A stretch of 64,000 nt of DNA from Aurantimicrobium sp. MWH-Uga1 (GTDB taxonomy: Bacteria; Actinomycetota; Actinomycetes; Actinomycetales; Microbacteriaceae). Below are positions 49,846 through 59,086 of the stretch, in pieces. The stretch is from positions 1,178,001-1,242,000 of the forward strand of contig NZ_CP030929.1 of the NCBI RefSeq assembly GCF_003325955.1. Reading direction: 5' to 3'. The notes below the pieces were generated by a model. That model made no database searches. It saw only the letters and a program-made list of their open reading frames with translations, and was not told where the DNA came from. Within the stretch, counting starts at the first letter, position 1; each line of letters starts with the position of its first letter. A program made the translations under genes and the position numbers.

Positions 49846-51018
49846 GTGCCCTTTCACATCACTATTCACAAGTCCTTTTCAGGGATATCGCAGAGAAAGC
49901 CCAAAGAATTGATACGCGTAGGTTTTGACGACCAAATATTCATAGCTCAATCTCGTGGCGGTATCTCCAAGTATTTTGTGGAGATCATTCAGAGGCTCCC
50001 AAAGTACGGTGTTGAACCAATTTTGCTTTGCGAAGAAACACGAAACTCTCACTTAGCTGAGTCCGGGCTAGTGCCTCGAGCTAAACAAGACTCAAATCTC
50101 AAAAGCAGGCTTCGAGGATATTTGTGGCGTCTAACCGGAAACCCAAGATACAAAGGTCCTCTTATTGAAACCGTTGATGTCATTCACCATACTTTCACGA
50201 ACGGAGCATATTTAGGTCTTGGCCACAAGCCCAGTGTCGTCACGATTTATGACATGATTCCTGAGGTTTATCCTGAATATTTTCCGACAGGAAATCCGCA
50301 TTTTGCCAAAAAGAAGTTTGCTCAAAAATGTGATGTTCTGATTTCTATTTCAGAATCTACAACTAATGACATGTTGAAGTTCTACGGAGACAACCTCAGG
50401 TCCAAAACTATGGTTGTTCCTTTTGGAGTGGGCGAACAATTTCTCTCACCACATCCTGAGGTTGAGATGCCTGAATTGCCAGAAAAATATCTTCTATTTG
50501 TCGGAGTCCGAAGAGGATACAAGCACTTCAAAACTGCTTTTTTGGCTTTCGAGCAAATGGCGAAAAAAGATCCCGAACTTTGTTTTGTCGTCATTGGAGG
50601 CGGACGCTATTCGGATGAAGAAAGAAAGATGGTACAAACATCGCCATTCGTGGAACGAGTATTTCATTTCAACCCCTCTGATGAACAAATGCCAGAGTTT
50701 TATCGGCGAGCAAAGTGTTTTGTATTCCCATCTGTTTATGAGGGCTTTGGTCTGCCAACTCTCGAATCCCTAGCGAGTGGAACGCCTGTAGTTCTAGCAG
50801 ATGCATCCTGCAGTAGGGAAGTTGGCGGTGATCTCGCTATTTATTGTGAACCTGGAGATGTGCAATCCCTGATTGATAGCGTCGAGAAAGCAACTTCGAT
50901 TGATTGGATGAACAGAATAAAACGCGATGGACCCGCAAGAGCCAAAGAATTCACATGGGATTTTGTAGCGGAAGAAACAGCGAAAATTTATAAAAATCTT
51001 GTTCAAAAGACAAAATGA
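49846..51018 (+). CDS. family 4 glycosyltransferase, mannosyltransferase-like
   Basis: A 390-residue GT-B enzyme. The first 20 residues after the GTG are of uncertain use; a TTG at 49909 would start at the normal beginning, VGFDDQIFIAQSRGGISKYF. Then come VTIYDMIPEVYPEYF, the donor domain KYLLFVGVRRGYKHFKT, FHFNPSDEQMPEFYRRA, and VFPSVYEGFGLPTLESLASG with the E-x7-E motif, and LADASCSREVGGDLA. The pattern is that of mannosyltransferases of O-chain synthesis. It overlaps the next gene by four bases (ATGA). Confidence 0.9.
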   Translation: MPFHITIHKSFSGISQRKPKELIRVGFDDQIFIAQSRGGISKYFVEIIQRLPKYGVEPILLCEETRNSHLAESGLVPRAKQDSNLKSRLRGYLWRLTGNPRYKGPLIETVDVIHHTFTNGAYLGLGHKPSVVTIYDMIPEVYPEYFPTGNPHFAKKKFAQKCDVLISISESTTNDMLKFYGDNLRSKTMVVPFGVGEQFLSPHPEVEMPELPEKYLLFVGVRRGYKHFKTAFLAFEQMAKKDPELCFVVIGGGRYSDEERKMVQTSPFVERVFHFNPSDEQMPEFYRRAKCFVFPSVYEGFGLPTLESLASGTPVVLADASCSREVGGDLAIYCEPGDVQSLIDSVEKATSIDWMNRIKRDGPARAKEFTWDFVAEETAKIYKNLVQKTK

Positions 51019-51983
51019 TTTCAGTAGCGTTATGCACATATAACGGTGAGAAGTTTCTTACTGCTCAATTAGAGAGCATCAAGAGACAGACACTTTTGCC
51101 AGATGAAATCATCTTCGGTGATGATGGATCTACAGACAATACTCTGTCTCTGCTGACAGAGTACAAGGTCCATTTCGAAGAATTAGGTATAAAGACATCT
51201 ATACTCCCGCCTTCTGGTGCTGCACATATTGTTACTAATTTTGAACGAACATTACAGGCAACTCAGGGTGGCATTATTTTCTTGTCCGACCAAGATGATG
51301 TATGGCATGAGGACAGAATTTCTCAATCAGTATTTATGTTGGAAAACAATCCAGAATTACTTCTTCTTCACGGCGATGCTGAGTTAATTGATAAACATGG
51401 ACATAAACTTGCCCAAACTCTTTTCGAGAAATTGAAGTATTCTCATTTGCTTCAGAATGAAGCTAATTCAGGAGCAGCGTTTGATCTTTTGCTCCAAAGG
51501 AATTTGGTTACTGGTGCAACCGCTGTAATTCGACGTGAGTTGCTCTCTGATTCAATTCCTTTTTCACAGCATTGGCTGCATGATGAATGGCTTGCAATAA
51601 TTGCCGCCGCAAAAAATGGTTATTTTGTAGTTCAGGATGAGTTGATTAGCTACAGATTGCATGACGATAATTCTGTTGGGCTTCAAAAAAGGTCGATACG
51701 TGGTTTGCTTGCCTTCTTTTTCGCGTCGCGAAGAGGAAGGTACGAACAACTCATTGACAGGCTGAGTGAAGTCGAAATGCTGGCTCAGCATAAAGATTTC
51801 AAGAATGATCACGTTGAAAAACTTCGACGTGCAATTGAGTTCAACATCAGTCGAAAGTCATATCCAAAGCAGAGACTGTTTCGTTTTCCTCAAATTTGGA
51901 AACAGGCAGAAAATGGGAATTACAGAGACTTTTGTGCTAGGCCTGTTGTTGAGATGCTTCGAGATTTTCTCCAGTCTGCGTAA
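51015..51983 (+). CDS. family 2 glycosyltransferase
   Basis: A 322-residue GT-A enzyme: ISVALCTYNGEKFLTAQLES, FGDDGSTDNT, the motif LSDQDDVWHED, RNLVTGATAVI and WLHDEWLAIIAA. It is a paralogue of the glycosyltransferase at 15879-16865, sharing every motif and the length. Its ATG overlaps the stop of the mannosyltransferase-like gene upstream. It converges with the DUF2142 gene, seven bases away. Confidence 0.89.
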   Translation: MISVALCTYNGEKFLTAQLESIKRQTLLPDEIIFGDDGSTDNTLSLLTEYKVHFEELGIKTSILPPSGAAHIVTNFERTLQATQGGIIFLSDQDDVWHEDRISQSVFMLENNPELLLLHGDAELIDKHGHKLAQTLFEKLKYSHLLQNEANSGAAFDLLLQRNLVTGATAVIRRELLSDSIPFSQHWLHDEWLAIIAAAKNGYFVVQDELISYRLHDDNSVGLQKRSIRGLLAFFFASRRGRYEQLIDRLSEVEMLAQHKDFKNDHVEKLRRAIEFNISRKSYPKQRLFRFPQIWKQAENGNYRDFCARPVVEMLRDFLQSA

Positions 51984-51990
51984 TTTTGCG

Positions 51991-53535
51991 CTAATGTACC
52001 TTGTCCGGTTGAGACACATTTCGCTGAAATTCTGAGGCAGCAATCCAGAAAAAAACCAGCGAACAAATAGAGCCCACTAGCCAAACACTAAATGCAGAAA
52101 TTGGGACATTCCACCACCAGCCATCAGCGGTTTGTAAGTCCCAGGATGGGTTAGAAATTCCACTGATATATCTGTCCATGTTCAGATGAAGGGAGATGCA
52201 AAAAGCTAGCGCCAAGCCATAAAAGATGATTATTTTTTGTGCGAAATTGATGGAAAAAGCGGTTGATTTTGTCAGTGGGACAAGAGAAATGGCAACGAGC
52301 AGAATGACAAGTGGGTAAATGTATCTTGGTTGCACGTAGGCACCCACCGCTGCATTTGATTTCTGTAAGACATACAACGGGATGGCAAATAGCAGAGCCA
52401 AAACAGCTAGAGAGACCAGATTCTTTCGTTTATTTGTTGTTGTCATTCCTTGGAAAATAACGATGCAAGAAATAATTAGCCCAATTCCCCAAACCATGGG
52501 TGGCATCACGGTGTCTAACCATCCCAATCCCCAACTTCCAAAAACCCCGGTTATCAGGGAGGGCATATTGAGGATGTTGAATAACAAAAGGTTGAAGCCT
52601 GAATGCTTTGTTGCTGAGGCAGTTTGATCGCTGAGACCTTCGGTCGTAACCGATGCTTGGCCAGTTGAAAGGAAAATGAATACTGCTGCAGTAAAGAAGA
52701 ACACAAAAAGCCCAAAAGTAGGAATCCTGTACTTCCTCAATGGCGGATAAAGAACCAAACTGCTAAGGACAGCAATAGCAGCGAATATTGCGCCGTCTCC
52801 GCGGGAGCCGACCAACATAGTGAAGCAAATCACAGAAAGTACAACTGTAGCTATTGCACGTTTTGAGGACACTTCTTGTGCCAAAGAAGCAAGGAGAAAG
52901 AAAAACATACCTATGCTGATGACGGCCCATGAACTTGGGTTAGTACTTGGAATAAGAAAAAAGCCAAGAGGAACTAAAGTACAGGCGTATGTCAGAAGGA
53001 GCGGAGACCTAAATTTTCTCGACACCACTATAAATGTCAGTGAAAAGAGAATTGTGAATATGGCTGCATTTACCAACCTCATCATGACTACAGATACCTG
53101 AAGATGATCTGAAGCCAAAAGTCCCAAGGTTGCATAAAAGAGTGGGGGGTATAACCCCGTGGTGTTGAGTCTTTCTGTCTCATAAAGCAGTTCAGGATTT
53201 ATCGCAAGATTGTTATCTTGGCAGGTCGCATTGGATTCTGGGTTGTAGGCGTAACAGATTGAATGCGCAAGGGCCAAGGGCACCATTCTTGAGTTTTCAC
53301 TTGAGCCAGGTTCACATAATCCGTTCCGAATGCCGTCTCCACACCAAATGCTCGCAAGGTGAAAATCATCATCAGGACTTGAGCCCACTGGTGAAGCGAC
53401 AGACCATGCTGCCAGAGCGAGAAATAATCCGACAATCCCTACGAAGACTTTATATTTGCTCAAAGTTGTAAACCTTTGAGAAAAATTAGTGCGGGGAACT
53501 ATGGATTTATCGCTGTTCTGCTGCATATAACTCAT
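51991..53535 (-). CDS. DUF2142 polytopic membrane protein
   Basis: A 514-residue protein with about eleven membrane helices. The first is followed by WSVASPVGSSPDDDFHLASIWCG, the DUF2142 mark, with an exported loop rich in Cys and Asn (WCGDGIRNGLCEPG and ICYAYNPESNATC). DUF2142 resembles GT-C type glycosyltransferases, whose acidic first loop carries the catalytic residues, and DDD at 54-56 would fit that. It follows wzm-wzt and overlaps the wzt end by 29 bases, the usual neighbourhood in actinobacteria. Likely role: a late membrane glycosyl transfer. Confidence 0.86.
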   Translation of the reverse strand: MSYMQQNSDKSIVPRTNFSQRFTTLSKYKVFVGIVGLFLALAAWSVASPVGSSPDDDFHLASIWCGDGIRNGLCEPGSSENSRMVPLALAHSICYAYNPESNATCQDNNLAINPELLYETERLNTTGLYPPLFYATLGLLASDHLQVSVVMMRLVNAAIFTILFSLTFIVVSRKFRSPLLLTYACTLVPLGFFLIPSTNPSSWAVISIGMFFFLLASLAQEVSSKRAIATVVLSVICFTMLVGSRGDGAIFAAIAVLSSLVLYPPLRKYRIPTFGLFVFFFTAAVFIFLSTGQASVTTEGLSDQTASATKHSGFNLLLFNILNMPSLITGVFGSWGLGWLDTVMPPMVWGIGLIISCIVIFQGMTTTNKRKNLVSLAVLALLFAIPLYVLQKSNAAVGAYVQPRYIYPLVILLVAISLVPLTKSTAFSINFAQKIIIFYGLALAFCISLHLNMDRYISGISNPSWDLQTADGWWWNVPISAFSVWLVGSICSLVFFWIAASEFQRNVSQPDKVH

Positions 53536-54247
53536 CTAGCATTTTGAGACCCTGGCGAGTTTTTCCAACAAATTTGAGCTCACCATGATGGAGCAGTGCA
53601 ACCCTGTCACAAAAACTCTTGATCTGTTCCGAAGAATGACTAACAAGGACGATTGTTCTCCCTTGTTTTTGGAACTCTCGCATTCTTTCAAAACATTTTT
53701 CTTGAAATGGTTGATCTCCGACAGCAAGCACTTCATCAATAATGAGCAGATCTGGGTCGGAATGGACGGCAACGCTGAACGCAAGTCTCACGTACATTCC
53801 AGAGGAATAAAACTTAACAGGGGTATCAATAAATTCTTCTATTCCAGAAAAATCAATGATGGATTCAAGGTGCTTCTCAATTTCTAATCGAGAAAGACCC
53901 ATGAGAGACCCATTGAGATAAATGTTTTGTCTACCGGTCAAGTCAGGGTGAAAACCTGTACCAAGCTCGAGAAGTGCAGCTATCCTTCCTCGTCTGCGGA
54001 CGACGCCAGTTGTGGGATAGAGAATTCCACCAATGACCTTGAGCAGGGTACTTTTCCCGGAACCGTTGTGTCCTACAAGCCCTAAAGATTCACCAACTGA
54101 AATATCAAAAGAGACATCTCTCAGCGCGTAAAAATCTTCTTTATGGCTTTGTGACAAGCGAAAATTGAGAAGGCGCTCTTTGAGGGATTTTTCTTTGTGT
54201 ATGACAAATCTTTTTGAGACATTTTCTAGTTCAACGATGTGTGCCAC
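53507..54247 (-). CDS. wzt: polysaccharide ABC exporter, ATP-binding subunit
   Basis: A 246-residue ABC ATPase of the Wzt/TagH/RfbE type. Walker A GHNGSGKST is at 59-67, the signature YSSGMYVRLAF near 147-157 and Walker B LLIIDEVLAVGD near 167-178. It lacks the extra C-terminal carbohydrate-binding domain of long Wzt proteins, so export is unlikely to depend on recognition of a terminal sugar. It follows wzm by three bases. It energises transport of a lipid-linked polysaccharide across the membrane. Confidence 0.94.
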   Translation of the reverse strand: MAHIVELENVSKRFVIHKEKSLKERLLNFRLSQSHKEDFYALRDVSFDISVGESLGLVGHNGSGKSTLLKVIGGILYPTTGVVRRRGRIAALLELGTGFHPDLTGRQNIYLNGSLMGLSRLEIEKHLESIIDFSGIEEFIDTPVKFYSSGMYVRLAFSVAVHSDPDLLIIDEVLAVGDQPFQEKCFERMREFQKQGRTIVLVSHSSEQIKSFCDRVALLHHGELKFVGKTRQGLKMLDELYAAEQR

Positions 54248-54250
54248 TGA

Positions 54251-55156
54251 TCAAATCTCCTGTGCAAAGTTTCGTTCAAATTTGCGAAATACAGACTGGC
54301 CAATCAGTACAAACACAACACCGATAGCGCACATGATCCACAGTCGCCAAACCAAGTGCTCAGGAAAGTTGGATAAATCGTTCGTGCCTTGAGCCCAAAG
54401 TGCTCTTTGGAACCCCAGTATCGAAATAGTCACAGGGTTTGCCAAGTAGAGATTCAATAAAAAATCATTTTGTATGGCTTGAACAACAAATTTGTACGAG
54501 TAAACAATTGGGGAAAGCCAGAACAAAATTGAAAGAGATACATCGACCAAATGTTGGAGATCCCGGATGAACACATTAATTGACGAAATCAGATAGGCGG
54601 TTCCGGTCCCGAACAAAATCAAAATAGCCGTCGAAGGGAACAAGAGCCAAAATTGAGGAAACTCAGGTAGTTGTTGCACAAGAAGTATTGCAATTCCTAG
54701 TACTAAGAACTGAATGAAAAAATAAACAAAACTTGACCCGACCACACTCAGCGGGAAGATAATCCTGGGAATATGAATTTTTTTGATAATGCCAGCGTTA
54801 CCCAAAATTGCTTGGCTGCTTTGGGATGCTACATCGCTGAAAAAAGACCATGCGGTTAGGCCGATTAGCACAAAGATGGCAAATCCAGGAATCGATCTTG
54901 ACGCGCCTAAGAACTCACCAATTGCAACAAAATAAATGAGTAATTGAGTAATTGGCTTCGCCAGGCTCCAAACAATACCTAAGGCTGAACCTTTGTATCT
55001 TGCTCGGAGCTCTTTATCAATGAGTAACCAGATCAAGCCCCTTTGCGAATATGCTTCGAGAAATGGGCTCAAAAGAAACGAAAAAAAACCTTGTCTTATG
55101 CCTGTTTCTTGCCAAGTAAGACCTGAGATATATTCATCACGAGCTTTCACCGTCAT
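54251..55156 (-). CDS. wzm: polysaccharide ABC exporter, permease subunit
   Basis: A 301-residue ABC-2 type permease with six membrane helices. Family marks are the N-terminal LLIDKELRARYKGSALGIVWSLAKP, FVLIGLTAWSFFSDVA, and the later SINVFIRDLQHLVDV. It forms the channel with the ATPase encoded next to it. Its start lies 73 bases downstream of the tRNA-Arg gene on the same strand, and no promoter between them is clear, so it may be read through from the tRNA. Confidence 0.94.
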   Translation of the reverse strand: MTVKARDEYISGLTWQETGIRQGFFSFLLSPFLEAYSQRGLIWLLIDKELRARYKGSALGIVWSLAKPITQLLIYFVAIGEFLGASRSIPGFAIFVLIGLTAWSFFSDVASQSSQAILGNAGIIKKIHIPRIIFPLSVVGSSFVYFFIQFLVLGIAILLVQQLPEFPQFWLLFPSTAILILFGTGTAYLISSINVFIRDLQHLVDVSLSILFWLSPIVYSYKFVVQAIQNDFLLNLYLANPVTISILGFQRALWAQGTNDLSNFPEHLVWRLWIMCAIGVVFVLIGQSVFRKFERNFAQEI

Positions 55157-55229
55157 TGAATCTCCGTGCTATCTCGTTTTCATTTCAGTAATCATTTCAT
55201 AATGTGCGATTTATGTTGAAGTCACACTG

Positions 55230-55302
55230 TGCCCTCGAGAGGATTCGAACCTCCGACCTTTGGTACCGGAAACCAATGCTCTATCCCCTGAGCTACGAGG
55301 GC
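55230..55302 (-). tRNA. tRNA-Arg (anticodon CCG)
   Basis: On the minus strand a full cloverleaf can be drawn: acceptor GCCCTCG/CGAGGGC, D arm GCTC/GAGC, anticodon stem TTGGT/ACCAA around the loop TTCCGGT with anticodon CCG, and T arm GGAGG-TTCGAAT-CCTCT. The discriminator is A at 55230; CCA is not encoded. It reads CGG codons. It lies between wzm and a lipoprotein gene, about 730 bases from argS and divergent from it. Confidence 0.96.
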
Positions 55303-55338
55303 CTAATTGAGGTTATCAGCCAATGTAGTTTCATGAGA

Positions 55339-55944
55339 TTAGTTCAACTTAGTTAGAGCATTACTAAGCGGCTTGAGTAAGTCCTCTGGAGTTTGCGCCC
55401 AAGGGGCACTTGCGCTCAACCAGTAGCCATTTCCAAGGATCTCTAATGTTCCACCACTAGATCCCGAAACAAACAAACCAACAAAGGGACTTGAAATGGA
55501 ATCTGAGGAAATTTGTGAGGATTCGGCTTCTCGATTTTGCTTAAACGCGTCAAACGATTCGGAATCAAATTTGGCAAGAGAAATAGTGAATGAATCTCCA
55601 CTTGACAGATTGATGTAAGTACAGGAAATTCCTTTGTAGTCTGTAGCAAGTTTTGCTAATGAACCGGGTTGTGGGGAAAAACTGAGGTCTAAAGAATAAC
55701 TTGGGTTGTAATTGTAAAGATCCTCGTTACTTATCAGAGTGGAACAGTCCATTCCTGTGTTCACTCCCACGATTCCTTCTTCAACAGGAAGCGAAGTACT
55801 TTGAGATGTTGGAGTCGTTGCGACTTTAGACGAAACAGGCGCAACAGGTTCTGTTTCAGAGGCTGCACAAGCAGTTAAGAATGATGAAATGATGACAACC
55901 GACAAACCGCAGACTGCCAACTTTGGATTTATGGACATAACCAT
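55339..55944 (-). CDS. predicted lipoprotein of unknown function
   Basis: A 201-residue protein with a lipoprotein signal: a basic start, a hydrophobic stretch (about 9-24) and the lipobox LTAC, so the cysteine at about residue 26 would be lipid-modified. After a Ser/Thr/Pro/Val-rich linker the mature domain has two cysteines (DCSTLI and SCTYIN), a pattern of small actinobacterial lipoproteins related to DUF3558-like folds, though I cannot assign the family. It lies upstream of tRNA-Arg, 36 bases away on the same strand, and is divergent from argS. Confidence 0.8.
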   Translation of the reverse strand: MVMSINPKLAVCGLSVVIISSFLTACAASETEPVAPVSSKVATTPTSQSTSLPVEEGIVGVNTGMDCSTLISNEDLYNYNPSYSLDLSFSPQPGSLAKLATDYKGISCTYINLSSGDSFTISLAKFDSESFDAFKQNREAESSQISSDSISSPFVGLFVSGSSGGTLEILGNGYWLSASAPWAQTPEDLLKPLSNALTKLN

Positions 55945-56034
55945 AAATCAAACCTATTCCTGCGAGACTTTTATTGTTGAAGGCGCGTCGAACAGTCATT
56001 TATTGGTATCCCCCAAGCCCTAAACTGTCAGAAT

Positions 56035-57699
56035 ATGACTCCGCAAGATTTACAACTTGAAATGTTGGAACGAATTAAGCAGTATGCACAGTCAAATGAT
56101 TTTGATTGTGATGGCATTGATGCTTCATTTGTGACTATTGAACGCCCAAAAAATCGTGAACACGGTGATTGGGCATCTAGCGTTTCCCTCAAATTAGCAA
56201 AGCCTTGGGGAGTCAATCCCCGCGAACTTGCAGAAATACTGGCCCAGGAACTCTTGAATGTTCAGGGTATTGAATCTGCTGAAGTGGCGGGTCCTGGTTT
56301 CATCAATATGCGTCTCAGCGCTGCATCTGCTGGTGCGTTGGTCAAGACAATTGTTGAACAAGGCCCAGGTTACGGCCAGGGTTCGCTTTACAAAGACGTC
56401 AAACTCAATCTTGAGTTTGTCTCCGCTAACCCAACAGGCCCCATACATATGGGTGGGACTCGTTGGGCAGCAGTTGGGGACTCTCTTGCCCGTGTTCTTG
56501 AGGCTGTAGGCGGTGAAGTCACGCGTGAGTATTACTTCAATGATCATGGTGCACAGATTGACCGATTCTCTCGAAGCTTGATTGCCGCATACCTTGGAGA
56601 ACCAGCTCCCGAGGATGGCTACGGTGGTGAATACATTCATGACATCGCTTCCCGAGTGGTTGCAGCATACGGGAACGACCTGACTGTTCTTCCTCGTGAA
56701 GAAATGCAGGAAGTTTTCCGTTCTATCGGTGTTGAACTCATGTTCGGCGAAATCAAAGCCAGCTTGCACGAGTTTGGCGTGGACTTTGATGTGTACTTCC
56801 ACGAGGACTCTCTGCACGAGTCCCGAGCTGTAGAACGAGCTGTTGAGCGTCTTCGTAAACTTGGGCATATCTTTGAACAAGATGGTGCAACGTGGCTGCG
56901 CACCACAGAATTTGGTGACGACAAAGATCGCGTCATTATCAAGAGTGATGGTCAAGCCGCCTATATCGCTGGAGATCTTGCTTACTACCTTGATAAGCGA
57001 GAGCGCGGCTTTGATCGCAACATCATTATGTTGGGTGCTGACCACCATGGTTATGTTGCTCGCATGATGGCAATGTGTGCAGCATTTGGTGACGAACCAG
57101 GTGTGAACTTGGAAATCATGATTGGCCAGATGGTCAATCTGGTTCGTGACGGTCAGCCCATGCGCATGAGTAAGCGTGCTGGAACCATCGTGACGCTAGA
57201 AGACTTAGTCGAAGCGGTTGGTGTAGATGCTGGTCGCTATGCACTTGTTCGCAGCTCGAGCGATTCCCAGTTAGATATTGACCTTGATCTCCTCGGAAAA
57301 AAGACCAATGACAATCCTGTCTTTTATGTCCAATATGCACATGCTCGCACCTGTGCTGTTGGGCGTAATGCAGAAGCATCTGGAGTTTGCAGAGAAGATG
57401 GTTTTGCTCCTGAACTTCTCAACCATGAAGCAGAATCCCAGCTGCTTGGCGCGCTTCAAGAGTTTCCAAGAATTGTTACTCAAGCAGCAGAATTGAGAGA
57501 ACCTCACCGTGTTGCCCGCTATATCGAAGAAGTAGCTGGGTACTACCACCGCTGGTATGACAAGTGCCGGGTAATTCCTCAGGCTGATGAGGAAGTAACG
57601 GATTTACATAGAACACGACTGTGGCTCAATGATGCAACAGGCCAAGTTCTTCGAAACGGCTTGGGCCTTTTGGGTGTTTCGGCCCCAGAGCGTATGTAG
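56035..57699 (+). CDS. argS: arginyl-tRNA synthetase
   Basis: A 554-residue class I enzyme charging tRNA-Arg. The N-terminal additional domain (1-115) is followed by the HIGH-type motif HMGGTRW (138-144) in [11 protein letters not shown], and the KMSKS-type motif is MRMSKRAGT near 378; the C-terminal helical domain holds [10 protein letters not shown] and [16 protein letters not shown]. Length is normal. Its usual partner downstream, lysA, is 24 kb away. Downstream, 55 bases on, is instead the right copy of the inverted repeat. Confidence 0.97.
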   Translation: MTPQDLQLEMLERIKQYAQSNDFDCDGIDASFVTIERPKNREHGDWASSVSLKLAKPWGVNPRELAEILAQELLNVQGIESAEVAGPGFINMRLSAASAGALVKTIVEQGPGYGQGSLYKDVKLNLEFVSANPTGPIHMGGTRWAAVGDSLARVLEAVGGEVTREYYFNDHGAQIDRFSRSLIAAYLGEPAPEDGYGGEYIHDIASRVVAAYGNDLTVLPREEMQEVFRSIGVELMFGEIKASLHEFGVDFDVYFHEDSLHESRAVERAVERLRKLGHIFEQDGATWLRTTEFGDDKDRVIIKSDGQAAYIAGDLAYYLDKRERGFDRNIIMLGADHHGYVARMMAMCAAFGDEPGVNLEIMIGQMVNLVRDGQPMRMSKRAGTIVTLEDLVEAVGVDAGRYALVRSSSDSQLDIDLDLLGKKTNDNPVFYVQYAHARTCAVGRNAEASGVCREDGFAPELLNHEAESQLLGALQEFPRIVTQAAELREPHRVARYIEEVAGYYHRWYDKCRVIPQADEEVTDLHRTRLWLNDATGQVLRNGLGLLGVSAPERM

Positions 57700-57754
57700 A
57701 TTATCTGACGTTCTAGAGTAGATTGTTTCTGTTTATGTGTATTGAGGATTGCCA

Positions 57755-59086
57755 ATGACGAATTTGCCAAACAATAAGTTTGATGTCTGTGTTGTTGGTT
57801 TGGGTTATGTTGGCTTGACTTTGGCTACTGCTTTAGCTTCTGCGGGGCTGCGTGTTGCAGGTTCAGAGCGTAGTCAGGATGTTGTTGATCTCATTGCTTC
57901 TGGGCAATCTCCTTTCCATGAATTTGGTCTTGATGAGGCTATTCAGGCTGTTGTTTCCCGGGGGAAATTGGTGCCTTTTTCCTTGGAGGATGGGACGCCG
58001 GTTGCGGATTCTTATGTGATTACTGTTGGCACTCCGGTTAAGAACGGCAGTGTGTATTTAGAGGACTTGAAATCTGCAGTTTCTGCCGTTGCTGATGTTA
58101 TGCCTGATGGAGCATTGACTGTTCTGCGTTCCACAGTTCGTGTCGGTACTACACGCACTATCGCTGAACCAATATTGAAGGATTCCGGGAAAAAATATGC
58201 TGTCGCGATGGCTCCTGAAAGGACCATTGAGGGCAAAGCCTTAGCTGAGCTTTCTTCGTTGCCTCAAATTGTGGGTGGAATTGATGAGAATTCCACACAG
58301 CTGGCGTCTGAATTGTTTGCACGTTTGGGTGTTGAGATTGTTCCTGTGCATTCTGCGGAAGCTGCAGAGTTAGCCAAACTTGCGAGTAACACTTTCCGCG
58401 ACGTTTCTTTTGCGTTCGCCAATGAACTTGCCTACTTTGCGGATCAGTCCGGTGTAGATGTTTACGACGTAGTGCGTGCATGTAATTACGGTTATGACCG
58501 AATGAATGTGGCGTTACCTGGGCCAGTAGCTGGTCCGTGTTTGGAAAAGGATGCGTACATTCTTTCCAATTCTGCTGATGTGCTTGGTGTTGAGGTTCCG
58601 CTAGCAATGCAAGGGCGTAAAACTAATGAATTCATTGTTTCTCATGTTGTAAATTCCTTACTCCCGGATATGAACTCTCACACACCCAAAGTGTCGATTC
58701 TTGGGTTGGCATTTAAGGGCAGGCCAGCAACTTCTGACACACGTGGGTCATTAGCTGGTGACTTCGCTCAAGCTATGAAATCGAAATACTCTGTCACTGA
58801 TGTGGCTGGCTGGGACCCATTGGTTTCTGTGACAGACGCTCAGAAAATGGGGATTCATTTCGACGAGCTCGATGAAGCTTTGAAATCCGATGTTGTGTTG
58901 ATTCAAACAAATCATCGTTTTTTTTCGAGCGAAGAGTTTTATTCCGCACTAGAACGCAATGAACAACCAGGGCGCGTGTTTGTTGATTTGTGGAATCAAC
59001 TCGATGCCGAACGGATCACTTCAATGGGAAATCGCCTCATTCCCCTAGGGCGAAAAATTATCGATGTAAAGGACGCACTTGTCTAA
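57755..59086 (+). CDS. WecC-like nucleotide-sugar dehydrogenase, repeat copy 2
   Basis: The ATG at 57755 follows GAGGAT with good spacing and gives 443 residues; an upstream TTG at 57749 is less likely. The protein equals the copy at 32821-34149 from FDVCVVGLGYVGL onward, including the catalytic cysteine in GPCLEKDAYIL; only the first eight residues (MTNLPNNK) are its own. It lies after argS on the same strand and may be read from it or from a promoter in the 55-base gap. UDP-ManNAc- or UDP-GlcNAc-type substrates are the likeliest. Confidence 0.92.
   Translation: MTNLPNNKFDVCVVGLGYVGLTLATALASAGLRVAGSERSQDVVDLIASGQSPFHEFGLDEAIQAVVSRGKLVPFSLEDGTPVADSYVITVGTPVKNGSVYLEDLKSAVSAVADVMPDGALTVLRSTVRVGTTRTIAEPILKDSGKKYAVAMAPERTIEGKALAELSSLPQIVGGIDENSTQLASELFARLGVEIVPVHSAEAAELAKLASNTFRDVSFAFANELAYFADQSGVDVYDVVRACNYGYDRMNVALPGPVAGPCLEKDAYILSNSADVLGVEVPLAMQGRKTNEFIVSHVVNSLLPDMNSHTPKVSILGLAFKGRPATSDTRGSLAGDFAQAMKSKYSVTDVAGWDPLVSVTDAQKMGIHFDELDEALKSDVVLIQTNHRFFSSEEFYSALERNEQPGRVFVDLWNQLDAERITSMGNRLIPLGRKIIDVKDALV

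Noticed and set aside
55230..55302. tRNA-Arg as attachment site of an integrated element
   Set aside because: No integrase gene and no second copy of the tRNA 3' end seen at the other island edge.
56194..57048. 284-residue open frame antisense to argS
   Set aside because: Shadow frame; cysteine-rich and without family motifs.
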